64,000 bases of DNA from Actinomadura sp. J1-007 (GCF_009793335.1 NZ_WING01000003.1:682001-746000), one strand, 5' to 3'; counted from the first letter of the stretch, positions 42,581 through 51,907 are shown. Notes: generated by a model from the letters alone, not told the origin. Numbers and translations are program-made.

Positions 42581-44077
42581 ATGGACTTCGACGTGATCGT
42601 CGTGGGCGCCGGGCCGAGCGGGCTGATGCTCGGCTGCGAGCTGGCGCTGGCCGGGGCACGGACCCGGATCGTCGAGCGGCGGACCGAACCGCAGGCCGAC
42701 TCGCGGGCGCTGACCCTGCACCCGCGCAGCCTGGAACTGATGGACCAGCGCGGCCTGGCCTCCCGCTTCCTCGAACGGGGCAGGCCCCTGCCGGGCTGGC
42801 ACTTCGCCTCCCTCGACACCGAACTCGACTTCTCGGCCCTGGACAGCCGCCACGGCTACACCCTGTTCCTCGCCCAGGCCCGGACCGAGGAACTGCTGGA
42901 GCGGCGCGCGCACGAGTTGGGCGTGCACATCAGCCGCGGCCACGAGGTGGTCGGCCTGAGCCAGGACGCCGATGCGGTCCAGCTGCGGGTGCGCGGGCCC
43001 GGTGACGCGGTCGAGACCGTACGGGCCCGGTACGCGGTCGGATGCGACGGCGGGCGCAGTGTCGTACGGCAGGCGGCCGGCATCGACTTCCCCGGGACCG
43101 ACGAGACCCTGACCGGGGTGCTCGGCGACTTCGCGGTGGTCGACCGCGAAGCCGCGGCGGGAGCGCGAGACCGCGGCCTGCTGGTGGTGCCGCTCGACCG
43201 GGGACTGACGCGCCTGGTCTTCACGGACCCCGAGCGCATGCGGGTGCCCTCCGCCGAGCCGGTGACCCTGGAGGAGTTCCGCACGTCGCTGGCCCGGGTC
43301 TTCGGTTCTGACTGCGGGATCGCCGAGCCCCGGTGGCTGTCGCGGTTCGGCAATGCCACCCGGCTCGCGGCGAGCTACCGGTCAGGCCGCCTCTTCCTCG
43401 CCGGGGACGCCGCTCACATTCACTTCCCGATGGCCGGGCAGGGGCTCAACACCGGTCTCCAGGACGCCATGAACCTGGGCTGGAAACTCGCCGCGCAGGT
43501 CAACGGCTCGGCGCCGCCCGGCCTTCTCGACACCTACGACGCCGAGCGCCGCCCGGTCGGGCGGGCCGTCACGGAGAACACCGAGATACAGACCCTGCTG
43601 CTGGAGCTGACACTCGTCCCGCAGTACCAGCGCCCCGCGGCGGCCCTGCGCGGACTCCTCGACGAACTGCTCGGCATGGAGCAGGTGAATCGCCGGCTAG
43701 CCGAGATGGTCTCCGCCCTGGGCACGGTCTACCCACCCGCCTCGGCGGACGCGGATCCCCTGGTGGGACGGCGGATGCCCGACATCGCCCTCACCGCCGC
43801 CGACTCGCAGGCGACACGGGTGTACGACCTGTTTCACGACGCGCGCTTCGTCCTGCTCGATCTCGCAGGGAACCCGGACACGCGTGAGACCGTTCACAGC
43901 GGGTGGGGTACGCGGGTCACCGCCGTGACCGTCACCGACCACGACAAGCGCCCGGATCTCGACGGAGTGACCGAGATCCTCGTACGACCGGACGGGCACA
44001 TCGCCTGGGCCGCCCGTACGACCGACCCGGACGCCCGCCATGCCGCACTCCACGCCTGGGCCGGCACGGGACGCTAG
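42581..44077 (+). CDS. FAD-dependent monooxygenase (rifampicin-monooxygenase-like)
   Basis: 498 aa from the ATG at 42581 with AAGGAGGG nine bases upstream. FAD motifs: VIVVGAGPSGLMLGCELA (GAGPSG 9-14), CDGGRSVVRQAAG (155-167) and FLAGDAAHIHFPMAGQGLN (272-290). The C-terminal thioredoxin-like domain (ARFVLLDLAG; TEILVRPDGHIAWAA) is complete. RALTLHPRSLELMDQRGLA and the RWLSRFGNATRLAASYRSGR block are as in Rox-type rifampicin hydroxylases and aromatic polyketide hydroxylases. With the divergent TetR_C-type repressor this suggests inducible inactivation of an aromatic antibiotic; the substrate is unproven. Confidence 0.88.
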   Translation: MDFDVIVVGAGPSGLMLGCELALAGARTRIVERRTEPQADSRALTLHPRSLELMDQRGLASRFLERGRPLPGWHFASLDTELDFSALDSRHGYTLFLAQARTEELLERRAHELGVHISRGHEVVGLSQDADAVQLRVRGPGDAVETVRARYAVGCDGGRSVVRQAAGIDFPGTDETLTGVLGDFAVVDREAAAGARDRGLLVVPLDRGLTRLVFTDPERMRVPSAEPVTLEEFRTSLARVFGSDCGIAEPRWLSRFGNATRLAASYRSGRLFLAGDAAHIHFPMAGQGLNTGLQDAMNLGWKLAAQVNGSAPPGLLDTYDAERRPVGRAVTENTEIQTLLLELTLVPQYQRPAAALRGLLDELLGMEQVNRRLAEMVSALGTVYPPASADADPLVGRRMPDIALTAADSQATRVYDLFHDARFVLLDLAGNPDTRETVHSGWGTRVTAVTVTDHDKRPDLDGVTEILVRPDGHIAWAARTTDPDARHAALHAWAGTGR

Positions 44078-44344
44078 CGCGTATCGCCGCACAGACGGGG
44101 CTGCACGGCGAACGTCGGCGACATGGCGCAGCGAACGCATCGGACCCGTTTCCGCTGGCGGCAGGGCGTTCCCGGCATGGCGGGTGCGGCCGTCAGGACC
44201 GTAGGCGGCGCTGCGTAACGTGTCGGGTGTGACCGGCGGGGACGGAGGCGTCCCCGCGAGCGATGGCCCCAGCGCGGCGGACCGTACGGGCGTCGCGAGT
44301 CCGCGAAGGCCCAGTGCGCGGCAGGTGAACAGAGGAGAGATCCC

Positions 44345-45154
44345 ATGTCCGGTATGGACCCGAGTGCCGTCCCCGGTCCGACCGTTGTGGACCGGCGCCG
44401 GCTGGTCTTCGGCGTCCTCCCGGCCGCCGCCCTGCTGGCCGCCGGCTGCGGCCGGTCGAACGACGACCGGTCGGACGGCGGGCGTAGCGCTCGGCCGCCC
44501 CTCGCGTTGGTCTACAACGGCCCGCAGGGCTGCCCCGCGTGCCCGGAGACCGTGGCCGCCCTGCTGCGCGGGGCGCCACGGCCGTACCGGGTCGAGTACG
44601 TGGGCGGCGAGACGCCTCTGACCGCTGCCGCCCTGGCCGACGCGCGGCTGTACGTCCAGCCCGGCGGCGGCGCCGACCTGAAGGGAACCTGGCGGCATCT
44701 GGAGGGCTCGGCCGGGGCGATCCGCAACTGGGTCCGGGAGGGAGGCGGCTTCCTGGGCCTGTGCTTCGGCGCCTACCTGGCCGGGCGCAACCCGGGCTTC
44801 GACCTGCTGCCCGGCGACACCAACGGATACATCGACTCCCCCGGTGCCACGGTCACCGACGGGCGCGACACCGTGGTGCCGGTGAACTGGCAGGGCAGGC
44901 CCCGGCACATGTACTTCCAGGACGGCCCGGCCTTCTTCCTGGACCCCGGCGCCGATGCCACCGTCCTGGCGACCTATCCCAACAAGACGGCCGCCGTCGT
45001 CGTCGCCCCGTACGGCAAGGGCCGGGTCGGGGTGAGCGGCCCCCACCCGGAGGCCGACGCCTCCTGGTATGCGGACAAGGACCTGAGCAATCCCGACGGC
45101 GTCCACTTCGACCTGGCCTACGAACTGATCGAGGCGACCGCCGGACGACGGTGA
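44345..45154 (+). CDS. BPL-N-domain lipoprotein
   Basis: 269 aa from the ATG at 44345 (AGAGGAGAG upstream). An RR-containing export signal (VDRRRLVFGVLPAAALLAAG) ends in a lipobox with Cys35. The mature part is a GATase1-like BPL-N domain: ALVYNGPQGCPACPETVAAL, LYVQPGGGADLKGTW, GGGFLGLCFGAYLAG with the nucleophile-position Cys140, and KTAAVVVAPYGKGRVGVSGP HPEAD. Family knowledge: BPL-N proteins share the class I glutamine-amidotransferase fold with biotin-protein-ligase N-terminal domains, but their reaction is uncharacterised. Exposed on the outer face of the membrane. It stands alone. Confidence 0.85.
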   Translation: MSGMDPSAVPGPTVVDRRRLVFGVLPAAALLAAGCGRSNDDRSDGGRSARPPLALVYNGPQGCPACPETVAALLRGAPRPYRVEYVGGETPLTAAALADARLYVQPGGGADLKGTWRHLEGSAGAIRNWVREGGGFLGLCFGAYLAGRNPGFDLLPGDTNGYIDSPGATVTDGRDTVVPVNWQGRPRHMYFQDGPAFFLDPGADATVLATYPNKTAAVVVAPYGKGRVGVSGPHPEADASWYADKDLSNPDGVHFDLAYELIEATAGRR

Positions 45155-45217
45155 GACCGTGTCAGTACCGGCAGGAGTCCACCCCCGGCAGGACCCACCA
45201 CTTCCCCCTTTCGCGGG

Positions 45218-45622
45218 TCAGCCTGGGCGGCTCGTGCACTGCTGTCCGCCGCCCCAGTAGTCCGGCCCGGCGGCTCTCAGCTCCGGCGCCCGCACCACCA
45301 GGATCGGACCGAAGACGAAGTAGAGCAGGCTGATGCCTTGATCGAACTCTTCGAGGGTGAGCCGGTTGGCGCTTTGGCAAACGACGGTCCGGGGCGTCTG
45401 GGTGCCCAGTTCCTTCTGGATCTGGAAAGTGTAGGGGGCGTCGCCGCCTTGGGCCGGGCGGCATCCGCTGGCCAACAGGATTCCAGCGCCTTGCTCGGTG
45501 AACAGGCCGGTGGTGCAGGTGATGGCGGTGGTTGCGGCGGTGGCCGGGTCGGCGGCCGCGGTGGTGATGCCGAGGGCGGTGATGACGGCGGCGCCCGCCG
45601 CGATGGCGTGCTTGATGGCCAT
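45218..45622 (-). CDS. Small secreted protein, four cysteines
   Basis: 134 aa from the ATG at 45622 with AGGAGG seven bases upstream. Signal peptide KHAIAAGAAVITALGITTAA with cleavage near ADPATAATT. The mature part is about 105 residues with four Cys (ITCTTG, SGCRP, VVCQS, QQCTS), enough for two disulfides. No family is recognised. Convergent with the BPL-N gene. Confidence 0.75.
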   Translation of the reverse strand: MAIKHAIAAGAAVITALGITTAAADPATAATTAITCTTGLFTEQGAGILLASGCRPAQGGDAPYTFQIQKELGTQTPRTVVCQSANRLTLEEFDQGISLLYFVFGPILVVRAPELRAAGPDYWGGGQQCTSRPG

Positions 45623-45879
45623 GGTCTGCCTCCTGAGCCAGGTGAGGGGTCAGATCCGTTTCCCTGGTCTGAGTGGTTTATCACGCCCCTTTGCCGCATC
45701 CAATGTGCTTGGTCCGCGTCTTTCGACGCGAAATCCATCAGCATTGCTCTAGTGGACGCGGGCACCTACGAGGTCCATTGCTGGCGCGGCGAACGCTGGT
45801 TCGGGTGGCCCGGCGCGACGGTTTCGATTCCTTCGGGTCGAGAACTCTCCGATCGCTCGGATAGTCCAACCTGTCATGC

Positions 45880-47049
45880 GCCCGATCCTGCTCGGGCGGC
45901 GGTCGCCTGCCTCGCCGTCCCGTTCGCCGCTCCCGCCCCTACCGCTTCGGCCGCGCCCGCGGCGACCGTACGGCTCAAGGCGCCGTCCGGCTTCGAACAG
46001 CGGCTGGCGGCGGGGCGGGGCATCGCGATCAGCGCTCACCTGCCGGACGGCGCGGTGGGACGGTCCCGGGGCGGTCCGGCGTGGCGGGTCGGCGTGGTCG
46101 GCTGGCTCGCTCTCGCGGTCGTGCTGGCGGGGGTCTCGGTGTCCGGGGTGCGCCGCGAACGCCGGGCGGACCGGACGCCGACCACGCCGGGCGCCGAGGT
46201 CCCGCCCGCCGAACTCGTCGGCCTGCGTGCCGACTGGGGATGGCCCGACCTCGGCGCGATCCTGGCGTTCGACCTCGCCGTTCGGGGCACCTGCGGATTG
46301 TCGACCGCAGGCCGGGGGGCGTCGCGCTCCGGCTGACCGGGCAGGGCGACCCGGCGGACCTGCGTCCTTACGAGAAGGAGTTCCTGAGAACGGTCTTCGG
46401 CGACCTGGACTCGGCGCTCGTCAAGGCAGTCGGCGGATGGAGCCTTCAGCGGTCCGTGAGGCCGCTCGTCGAGGAGGCCATCGCCGCCCGCGGCTGGCGG
46501 CGGGACTGGGCGAACGAGTCGGGCGCTCCCCTGCCGCGGTTCATGGCCGTGCTCACGGGAGTGATCGGGTTCGTTCTGCTGGTCCGCGACCCGGCCGTCG
46601 CCCGGTCCGTGACCGATCTGACCGCCTGCGGTCTCGGCCTGCTGGTGGCGGCGGCGGCCACGTGGCGGTGGTCCCGGCGCGTCGACCCGCTCACGCCCGA
46701 CGCCCAGCGGCTCCGCGCCGAGGTGGAGGACTACTTCGCGCGCCTGGACCAGCGCCTCCCTACCGCGGACGACCTGCCCTACAGCGTGGCACGTGGGCGC
46801 GCCGGGGATCTGCGCAAGTACAGGACGGCCAACGAAACGCCCCCCGACTGGTACCACTACGACGGGCCGGAGAAGGACGCGCCCCAGAATTTCGCCGGTC
46901 TCGGCACGATGTTCTACAGCGACTCCCCACGGACGTCGCCGTCCAGCCACCGTGCCCGTCCCCGTCCGCGCAGAGCGCCCACTCCAGCGAGAAGGCGTCC
47001 CGGGTACCGTCACGGCGACTTCTTCGGAGGTGGCGGCGACTCCTGCTGA
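45880..47049 (+). pseudogene. DUF2207-like membrane protein, truncated and frameshifted
   Basis: The first frame carries PAATVRLKAPSGFEQRLAAG, a membrane helix WRVGVVGWLALAVVLAGVSV and EVPPAELVGLRADWGWPDLG, AILAFDLAVRG. A base is missing in GGGG 46284-46287; the reading continues in another frame as HLRIVDRRPGGVALRLTGQG, LRPYEKEFLRTVFGD, further helices (FMAVLTGVIGFVLLV; LTACGLGLLVAAAATW) and a Gly-rich tail FFGGGGDSC. The PPAELVGLL ... DLAVRGHLRI pattern belongs to the C-terminal half of DUF2207 membrane proteins. The usual large N-terminal extracellular domain is missing, and no credible start with ribosome site was found, so this is probably a relic. Confidence 0.65.
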
Positions 47050-47180
47050 CCGAGTCGGACCGAGGGCCGTTCCGGCTCGCACCTCAAGGTGTCGAGCACG
47101 GTCGGCCTTTCACGGTCGTGGTGTCGTTGGCTGGACCCGCAGGGCAGGAGTCGCGGGTGGTGGCGGCGTGTGGGTGGGGC

Positions 47181-47897
47181 TCATGCCGACCAGCTCAGTT
47201 CGTAGTTGAGCATTCGCGATGATCGGGCCAGTTCCTCGTCCGTGAGCCCGAGCGCGCAGAGTTGCGACCGGTAGTTGCGCAGCGTGCTGGTCTTCGCCGC
47301 CCGCTCGTCCGGATCCAGGACGGTGATCCGGGCCGTCGGACGCACGTCCCCGAAGCGGAGTGGGCACAGCTCGGTCGATTCGGGGCAGACGAGCGCGTGG
47401 GTGCCGTGGCGGGTCGCGGTCGTGATCCAGGACGGCCAGCCGTCCTCGGCGACGTAGGGGAAGTCGGCGTAGAAGCGGGCTGCGAGGCCGGGCGCCGCCA
47501 TCAGCGCCAGGAGGCCGGCGTCTCGCGCCGCGATGTGATCAGGATGGGCGCCGATCCCGGCGGGCAGCCACAGTTCGCCGCAGCCGGCGAGGTAGCGGCG
47601 GAGCCCCTCGGCGATCGCGGCCACGTCCGCGTCGCCTCCGCTCCGGTACTCGAACTCGACCTGACCCAGGCGGACGGTCGGCACGCCCAGGCCGCCGAGC
47701 GCCCGGTCGTCCTCGGCCAGGCGTTCGCGCATGCGCTGGTGGGAGCAGGTGGCACCGGTCTCCAGGTCCCAGGAGCTCACGGTGAACGCCGCGGGCGGAC
47801 GGCCGGTGAACACCGTGATCACCATGACGTTCCCCGCGGCCAGCCTGGCCCACGCCGACAGCGCCGCGTCGTCCAGGTGCGGCGAGACGACGATCAC
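47181..47897 (-). CDS. PIG-L family deacetylase
   Basis: 238 aa from a GTG at 47897. Zinc-binding motifs PHLDDAALS (residues 6-14) and GAHPDHIAARDAG are intact, as in N-acetylglucosaminyl-derivative deacetylases such as MshB. The C-terminal part (RITVLDPDERAAKTSTLRNY RSQL) includes the YxSQ motif of LmbE-like enzymes. Last of three genes on the same strand, 67 bases after the preceding one. Expected to remove an N-acetyl group from a sugar conjugate or small metabolite; the substrate is unknown. Confidence 0.9.
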   Translation of the reverse strand: MIVVSPHLDDAALSAWARLAAGNVMVITVFTGRPPAAFTVSSWDLETGATCSHQRMRERLAEDDRALGGLGVPTVRLGQVEFEYRSGGDADVAAIAEGLRRYLAGCGELWLPAGIGAHPDHIAARDAGLLALMAAPGLAARFYADFPYVAEDGWPSWITTATRHGTHALVCPESTELCPLRFGDVRPTARITVLDPDERAAKTSTLRNYRSQLCALGLTDEELARSSRMLNYELSWSA

Positions 47898-47964
47898 CGA
47901 GGGGCCCGCGGCATGGGTCCTTGCCTTGGGTCCTGGGGAGCGGCGGCGACGCCGGGGTGCCGGG

Positions 47965-48582
47965 TCACCGCGGTGACCCGTTCAGCAGGAGATCGACCAT
48001 GGTCAGGCGGTAGCGCAGGTAGTGGGCGTTGAGGCGGTCGAGCCGCAGGCCGTGCGGGTGCGGCGTCAGGAAGTGCGCGGCGCGCGGACCCGTGCGTCCC
48101 GGCGTGCGGCGGGGGCGCGTGCAGGCGGGAAGCGTGACCGGGTCGCCGTACGGCTCGGGGGCCGAGCAGCCGTCCGCCCAGCGCTCGGACTCGTCTATGA
48201 GGGCCAGCGTCGCGGGCAGGCTCTCGCCCGAGTGGTCGGCCCAGGCCACCGCCCGGCTCCGGAACGCGACCGGGCCCGGGGCGCCGCCGGTCAGCGCCAC
48301 CACGATCGGCAGCACCGAACGGGGTGCCAGCCGCTCACACCCGAGCACCGTGAGACTCGACACCGGCCCGGTCCGGTCGCCGGTCGCGGCAAGCGGCCAG
48401 CCGCGCAGGGGCAGCGCGTCCGGGCGTCGCGCCGCGGCGCGCTCGTCCGCGCCGCACTCCTGGCAGCGCCGGACGTACATGACCAGCGGCGGGAGGTACG
48501 GCGCGTTGGGCACCCACGGGGCGGCCAGCACCAGCGCTGCGGCCTCGCGTCCGGCCATCCGCTCGACGATCGCTTCGGTCAT
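47965..48582 (-). CDS. Hypothetical protein in glycan/metabolite cassette
   Basis: 205 aa. The ATG at 48582 overlaps the stop of the upstream gene by four bases, so it is surely translated with it. The only motif-like features are RRCQECGADE (possible metal pair) and a basic C-terminal tail TRPRRTPGRTGPRAAHFLTP ending RLNAHYLRYRLTMVDLLLNG. EAAALVLAAPWVPNAPYLPP near the N terminus resembles segments of acyl-CoA or thiolase-like folds, but I cannot assign it. Not recognised. Confidence 0.65.
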   Translation of the reverse strand: MTEAIVERMAGREAAALVLAAPWVPNAPYLPPLVMYVRRCQECGADERAAARRPDALPLRGWPLAATGDRTGPVSSLTVLGCERLAPRSVLPIVVALTGGAPGPVAFRSRAVAWADHSGESLPATLALIDESERWADGCSAPEPYGDPVTLPACTRPRRTPGRTGPRAAHFLTPHPHGLRLDRLNAHYLRYRLTMVDLLLNGSPR

Positions 48583-49739
48583 CGGCCGGCCGCCGCGGTG
48601 GGCACCCGCCGCCGACCCGTACGCGCGGCGGCGACGGCGGCGACCCCGAGGTCCACCAGGGCGGCCCGCGCCGGATCATCGAGATCGGCCAGGTCCTCCG
48701 GGACCAGTCCGGACCGGACCCACGACGCGACGACCCCGCGCAGCAGGCCCGCCGCCGTCGCGGGCGGCAACGCCGGCGAGAGCGCCTCGGCCGGCGCGTC
48801 GCGCATCGTCGTGGCGGCGTCCGATCCCAGAAGAAAGCCCGCGGCCCACACCTCAAGCCCGATCTCAGGAGGAACGCCGGGCGTGGCGTCCTCCCGGTAG
48901 GCCGCCACGATCTCGCGTGGGTCGATCCCTGCCAGCGGGCACCAGTCGTACCAGTACCAACTGAAGGGGTGCTCGACCGCCTCTCCGGCCTCGTCGCGGA
49001 CGAAGCGCAGGGAGCATTCGGAGTCCCACAACTCCACGGTGTACCGGCGCCGCGACACGTCGGTGACGCGTTCGGTGAGGAACGGTTCCGCGGCGGCCAT
49101 CGCCGACCAGTGCCCCTCCTCCAGGGGAGGGACATCGGCGGGAAGCGTGATCGCGTGGCTGACCAGGTAGTGCGCGGTGAGGGACGGGACCCCTGCGTGA
49201 TCGACGAGGTTCGGCAGGGCCGCGACGACCGGAAGCCCGCGGATTCGGCAGAACTCCACCACGACCTCGTCCTCATCGACGAAATCGTCCGGCACCCGGT
49301 GCAGATGGGCGGCGAGGCCGAGCGCGGCGTCGGCGGGGAGGACCAGGCCGAGGGTCGGCATCCACTCGGTGGTCGACAGGGGCGCCCACGGCGACCCGAC
49401 CGCCGCCGCGCGGCGGGCGTAGTAGGAGTTGTGCGGGCTGTTCCAGTTGACGCACAGCGCGAGACCGTGCTCCGGCTTCGCCTCGATCGCCCGGCATACC
49501 TGCTCGACGAACCCCGCCACGGGGATCACGTCGTCCTGGAGCACCAGGTGGTGGGTGGCTCCGGACGCGACAGCGGCCCAGGCTCGCTTCGCGGTCCGCA
49601 ACGGGCTCGGCGGCCCGGCGGGGTCCGGATCGAAGACGATCCGGGGCGCCAGCCCGGCACAGGCGTCGATCAGCGCGGGCAGCAGCGCGGCACGGGCGGG
49701 ATGCGCCATGATCACCGTGCTGAGACGCACACCGTTCAC
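48579..49739 (-). CDS. Glycosyltransferase-like protein
   Basis: 386 aa from the GTG at 49739 (GGGGGAT upstream); a second GTG at 49730 is possible. The N-terminal half has a GT-A-like order: LSTVIMAHPARAALLPALID, APRIVFDPDPAGPPSP, WAAVASGATHHLVLQDDVIP with a DDV metal-type motif, ALCVNWNSPHNSYY, WMPTLGLVLPADAALGLAAH, DDFVDEDEVVVEFCRIRGLP. The C-terminal 170 residues (FSWYWYDWCPLAGIDPREIV, FLLGSDAATTMRD) form a separate helical region not seen in standard GT2 enzymes. First gene of a three-gene unit with an unknown protein and a PIG-L deacetylase. Confidence 0.75.
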   Translation of the reverse strand: MNGVRLSTVIMAHPARAALLPALIDACAGLAPRIVFDPDPAGPPSPLRTAKRAWAAVASGATHHLVLQDDVIPVAGFVEQVCRAIEAKPEHGLALCVNWNSPHNSYYARRAAAVGSPWAPLSTTEWMPTLGLVLPADAALGLAAHLHRVPDDFVDEDEVVVEFCRIRGLPVVAALPNLVDHAGVPSLTAHYLVSHAITLPADVPPLEEGHWSAMAAAEPFLTERVTDVSRRRYTVELWDSECSLRFVRDEAGEAVEHPFSWYWYDWCPLAGIDPREIVAAYREDATPGVPPEIGLEVWAAGFLLGSDAATTMRDAPAEALSPALPPATAAGLLRGVVASWVRSGLVPEDLADLDDPARAALVDLGVAAVAAARTGRRRVPTAAAGR

Positions 49740-50068
49740 TCGATCCCCCGCGAGAAAGTGAATGCGAATCAGGCGAGACGCCTGTCGGCCGTGCGAATGC
49801 ACGTCCCGCCACAGCCAATGCGAATGGACGCCGGCGTTGCGCGAAAATGGCGCGGCAACGTGACGCCTCACCTTCTGATCTGGCGCCCGCCAAGGCACGC
49901 GTGAGCGCGCTTCGCCGCCTTTTGACCTCCTCGCGAGATGAATCGTTCGATGTACCAGGTATTGTGTCCCGCCGGGACGTGTCACCAATCACAGCAAAGC
50001 GTCAAATTCACGACAACCCGCGCATCCGTAGACCTCCGCGTGGGAGGTGGTGCGTTCCGGGGCGGACG
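49740..50068. other. Promoter region of the three-gene cassette
   Basis: About 330 bases between the start of the glycosyltransferase-like gene and the end of the fucose operon. No gene or strong hairpin is recognised. Confidence 0.4.
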
Positions 50069-50945
50069 TCATCCGGCGGCGGGGCGCGGGGTGGGGAGGA
50101 GGCCGTCAAGGCCGTAGACGCGGAGCGCGGTGGTGGAGAAGACGGCTGCGCGTTCGGTGGGGCGAGGTGGCGGGTCAGCTCCCGGGCGGTCTCCAGCACG
50201 GTTTCGTAGGAGGCGGCCAGGCGGCAGACGGGCCAGTCCGAGCCGAACATGAGCCGGTCGGGGCCGTAGAGCTCCAGGGCCTCCTCGGTGTACGGGCGCA
50301 GGTCGGCCGTCGTCCAAGCGTCCCAGTCGGCCTCGGTGACCAGGCCGGAGAGCTTGGCGGTGGTGTTCGGCAGGGCGGCCAGGGCCCGCAGGCCCGCCGT
50401 CCACGGGGAGAGCTCACCAGCGGCGATGCCGGGCTTGCCGAGGTGGTCCAGGACGAACGTCAGCTCCGGGTGGGCGGCGGCGGCCTCGGCGCAGGCGGGC
50501 AGCTGGTGCGGGAGGACGACCAGGTCGTAGACGAGTCCGGCCGCGGCCACCGCGGTCAGGCCGCGGGCGACGTCGGGACGCAGCAGCCACTCGGGGTCCG
50601 GTTCGGCCTGGACCTGGTGGCGGATGCCGACGAGGTGCCGCCCTCCGGGGCTTCGCGCAGCGCCGCCAGCCGGTCGGCCACGTCCGGCGCGGTGAGGTCG
50701 GTCCAGCCGACGACGCCCGCGACCAGGTCACCGCGGGCTGCGAGGGACAGGAACTCCGGCGTCTCCTCCGCGGCCGCCACCGTCTGGACGAGCACGCTGG
50801 CCCGCAACGGGGTGCGGCGGGCGTCCGCCGCCAGGTCGGCGAGGGAGAAGTCGCGCCGGATCGGCGCGAGCCGGGGCCCGGTGATCCAGTCCTGGTCGCG
50901 AACGGCCAGGTCCCAGACGTGGTGGTGGGCGTCGATGATGTCCAC
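50069..50945 (-). pseudogene. L-fucono-1,5-lactonase-like amidohydrolase, two frameshifts
   Basis: GTG start at 50945. DIIDAHHHVWDL carries the amidohydrolase HxH motif. The first frame runs to LREAPEGG; a one-base loss near 50638-50643 moves the reading to HLVGIRHQVQAEPDPEWLLR and then VYDLVVLPHQLPACAEAAAA, FVLDHLGKPGI, LYGPDRLMFGSDWPVCRLAA. A second loss in the G run 50157-50162 restores TERAAVFSTTALRVYGLDGL to the stop at 50069. The HxH ... H(DHLGKP) ... D(GSDWPV) set belongs to the family containing L-fuconolactonase, and the length with shifts repaired (about 292) is normal. Last gene of the L-fucose operon. Both defects are missing bases in short runs, so sequencing error is possible. 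Confidence 0.82.
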
Positions 50946-50951
50946 GGTGCC

Positions 50952-51263
50952 TCACAGTTCCCAGACCACGGGCAGTCCGCTCGCGGCCCCCGTCTCTGAA
51001 TAGTCGTGCTCGACGTCCAGCAGCCCGGCCATGCGCGCCTGCCAGGCGACGTTGACCGGGTGGTGTTCGAGCTCCGCGAGGAGCCTCGCGTAGTCCTCGC
51101 ACTCGATCACGTGGAAGAGGTCGGTTCCGCTGCGCCAGATCGTCCAGGATTCGGCTCCGGCGGCGCGGATGGCCGCGGTCAGCTCGTCGGGCACCGCGCG
51201 ATGGGCGCTCTCGTACTGCTCGACGCGGTCGGCGCGGACCTTGGTGTGCAGGGCGATCCTCAT
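50952..51263 (-). CDS. L-rhamnose/L-fucose mutarotase
   Basis: 103 aa, full length for the small Rham/Fuc mutarotase family. Motifs: RIALHTKVRADRVEQYESAH, active-site region AESWTIWRSGTDLFHVIECE, PVNVAWQARMAGLLD and the C-terminal LPVVWEL. It interconverts alpha and beta anomers so that the pyranose dehydrogenase receives its preferred form. Its start overlaps the LutC stop. In this operon the substrate is most likely L-fucose. Confidence 0.9.
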   Translation of the reverse strand: MRIALHTKVRADRVEQYESAHRAVPDELTAAIRAAGAESWTIWRSGTDLFHVIECEDYARLLAELEHHPVNVAWQARMAGLLDVEHDYSETGAASGLPVVWEL

Positions 51264-51907
51264 GCGGGCGGCTCCTTGTCGTCTTCGACGATGATGACCT
51301 CAAGGACGCGCGGGCCGTGCACGCCCTCGACACGGTCGAGTTCGATGTCGCTGGTCGCGGACGGTCCGGAGACGAACGTCAGCGGGGCGTCCGGTGCCAG
51401 CCGCGCCAGCGCCTCGGGGACGTCGCCGACGATCCTGGCGGACGGGACGACGCACAGGTGGTAGTCGGGCAACAGGGTCAGCGCGCGGCGTCCCTGCCCG
51501 GGGCCCGCGTCGAGCACGAGCGTGCCGGTGACGGCGATCCCGGCCGTCGCGGTGGTCAGCACGCCCGAGGCGTCGTCCAGCGCGGCCACCGGCAGCGGCG
51601 GGTCGTCGCGCAGCACGCTCCAAGGGCCGGGGCGCAGCCATCCGGAGGGCAGGCCGTCGGGGACGACCAGGCCGTCCACTCCCCTTCGGGTCAGCGCGGC
51701 GGTGATGGCGGTCGCGGGGTCGCCGGTGCGCGTGACGCCGGCTCCGTAGTCGGATAGCCGGTCGGCGAACAGGCCGACGACGTCTCCGCCAGCGTGGCTG
51801 CGGCGGTAGGCGCGGGGCACGGGCACATCGTCCGGGCGTTCGCCCGCCGGCACGTCGGCCAGTGCGGCGCGGACCCGCCGCAGCACGGTGTCGCGGGCGC
51901 CGCTCAT
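51260..51907 (-). CDS. lutC: Lactate utilisation protein C (LutC/YkgG family)
   Basis: 215 aa from the ATG at 51907, overlapping the LutB stop by four bases. Family motifs: GLVVPDGLPSGWL, GVLTTATAGIAVTGTLVLDA, LTLLPDYHLCVVPSARIVGD and FVSGPSATSDIELDRVEGVH GP, the conserved DIE-x-x-x-VxGVHGP ending. Works with LutA and LutB in L-lactate oxidation to pyruvate. Presence in the fucose operon is explained by lactate being an end product of the pathway. Confidence 0.93.
   Translation of the reverse strand: MSGARDTVLRRVRAALADVPAGERPDDVPVPRAYRRSHAGGDVVGLFADRLSDYGAGVTRTGDPATAITAALTRRGVDGLVVPDGLPSGWLRPGPWSVLRDDPPLPVAALDDASGVLTTATAGIAVTGTLVLDAGPGQGRRALTLLPDYHLCVVPSARIVGDVPEALARLAPDAPLTFVSGPSATSDIELDRVEGVHGPRVLEVIIVEDDKEPPA

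Noticed and set aside
44220..44621. Alternative frame across the start of the BPL-N gene
   Set aside because: The BPL-N frame has a good ribosome site, lipoprotein signal and domain content; the alternative has none.
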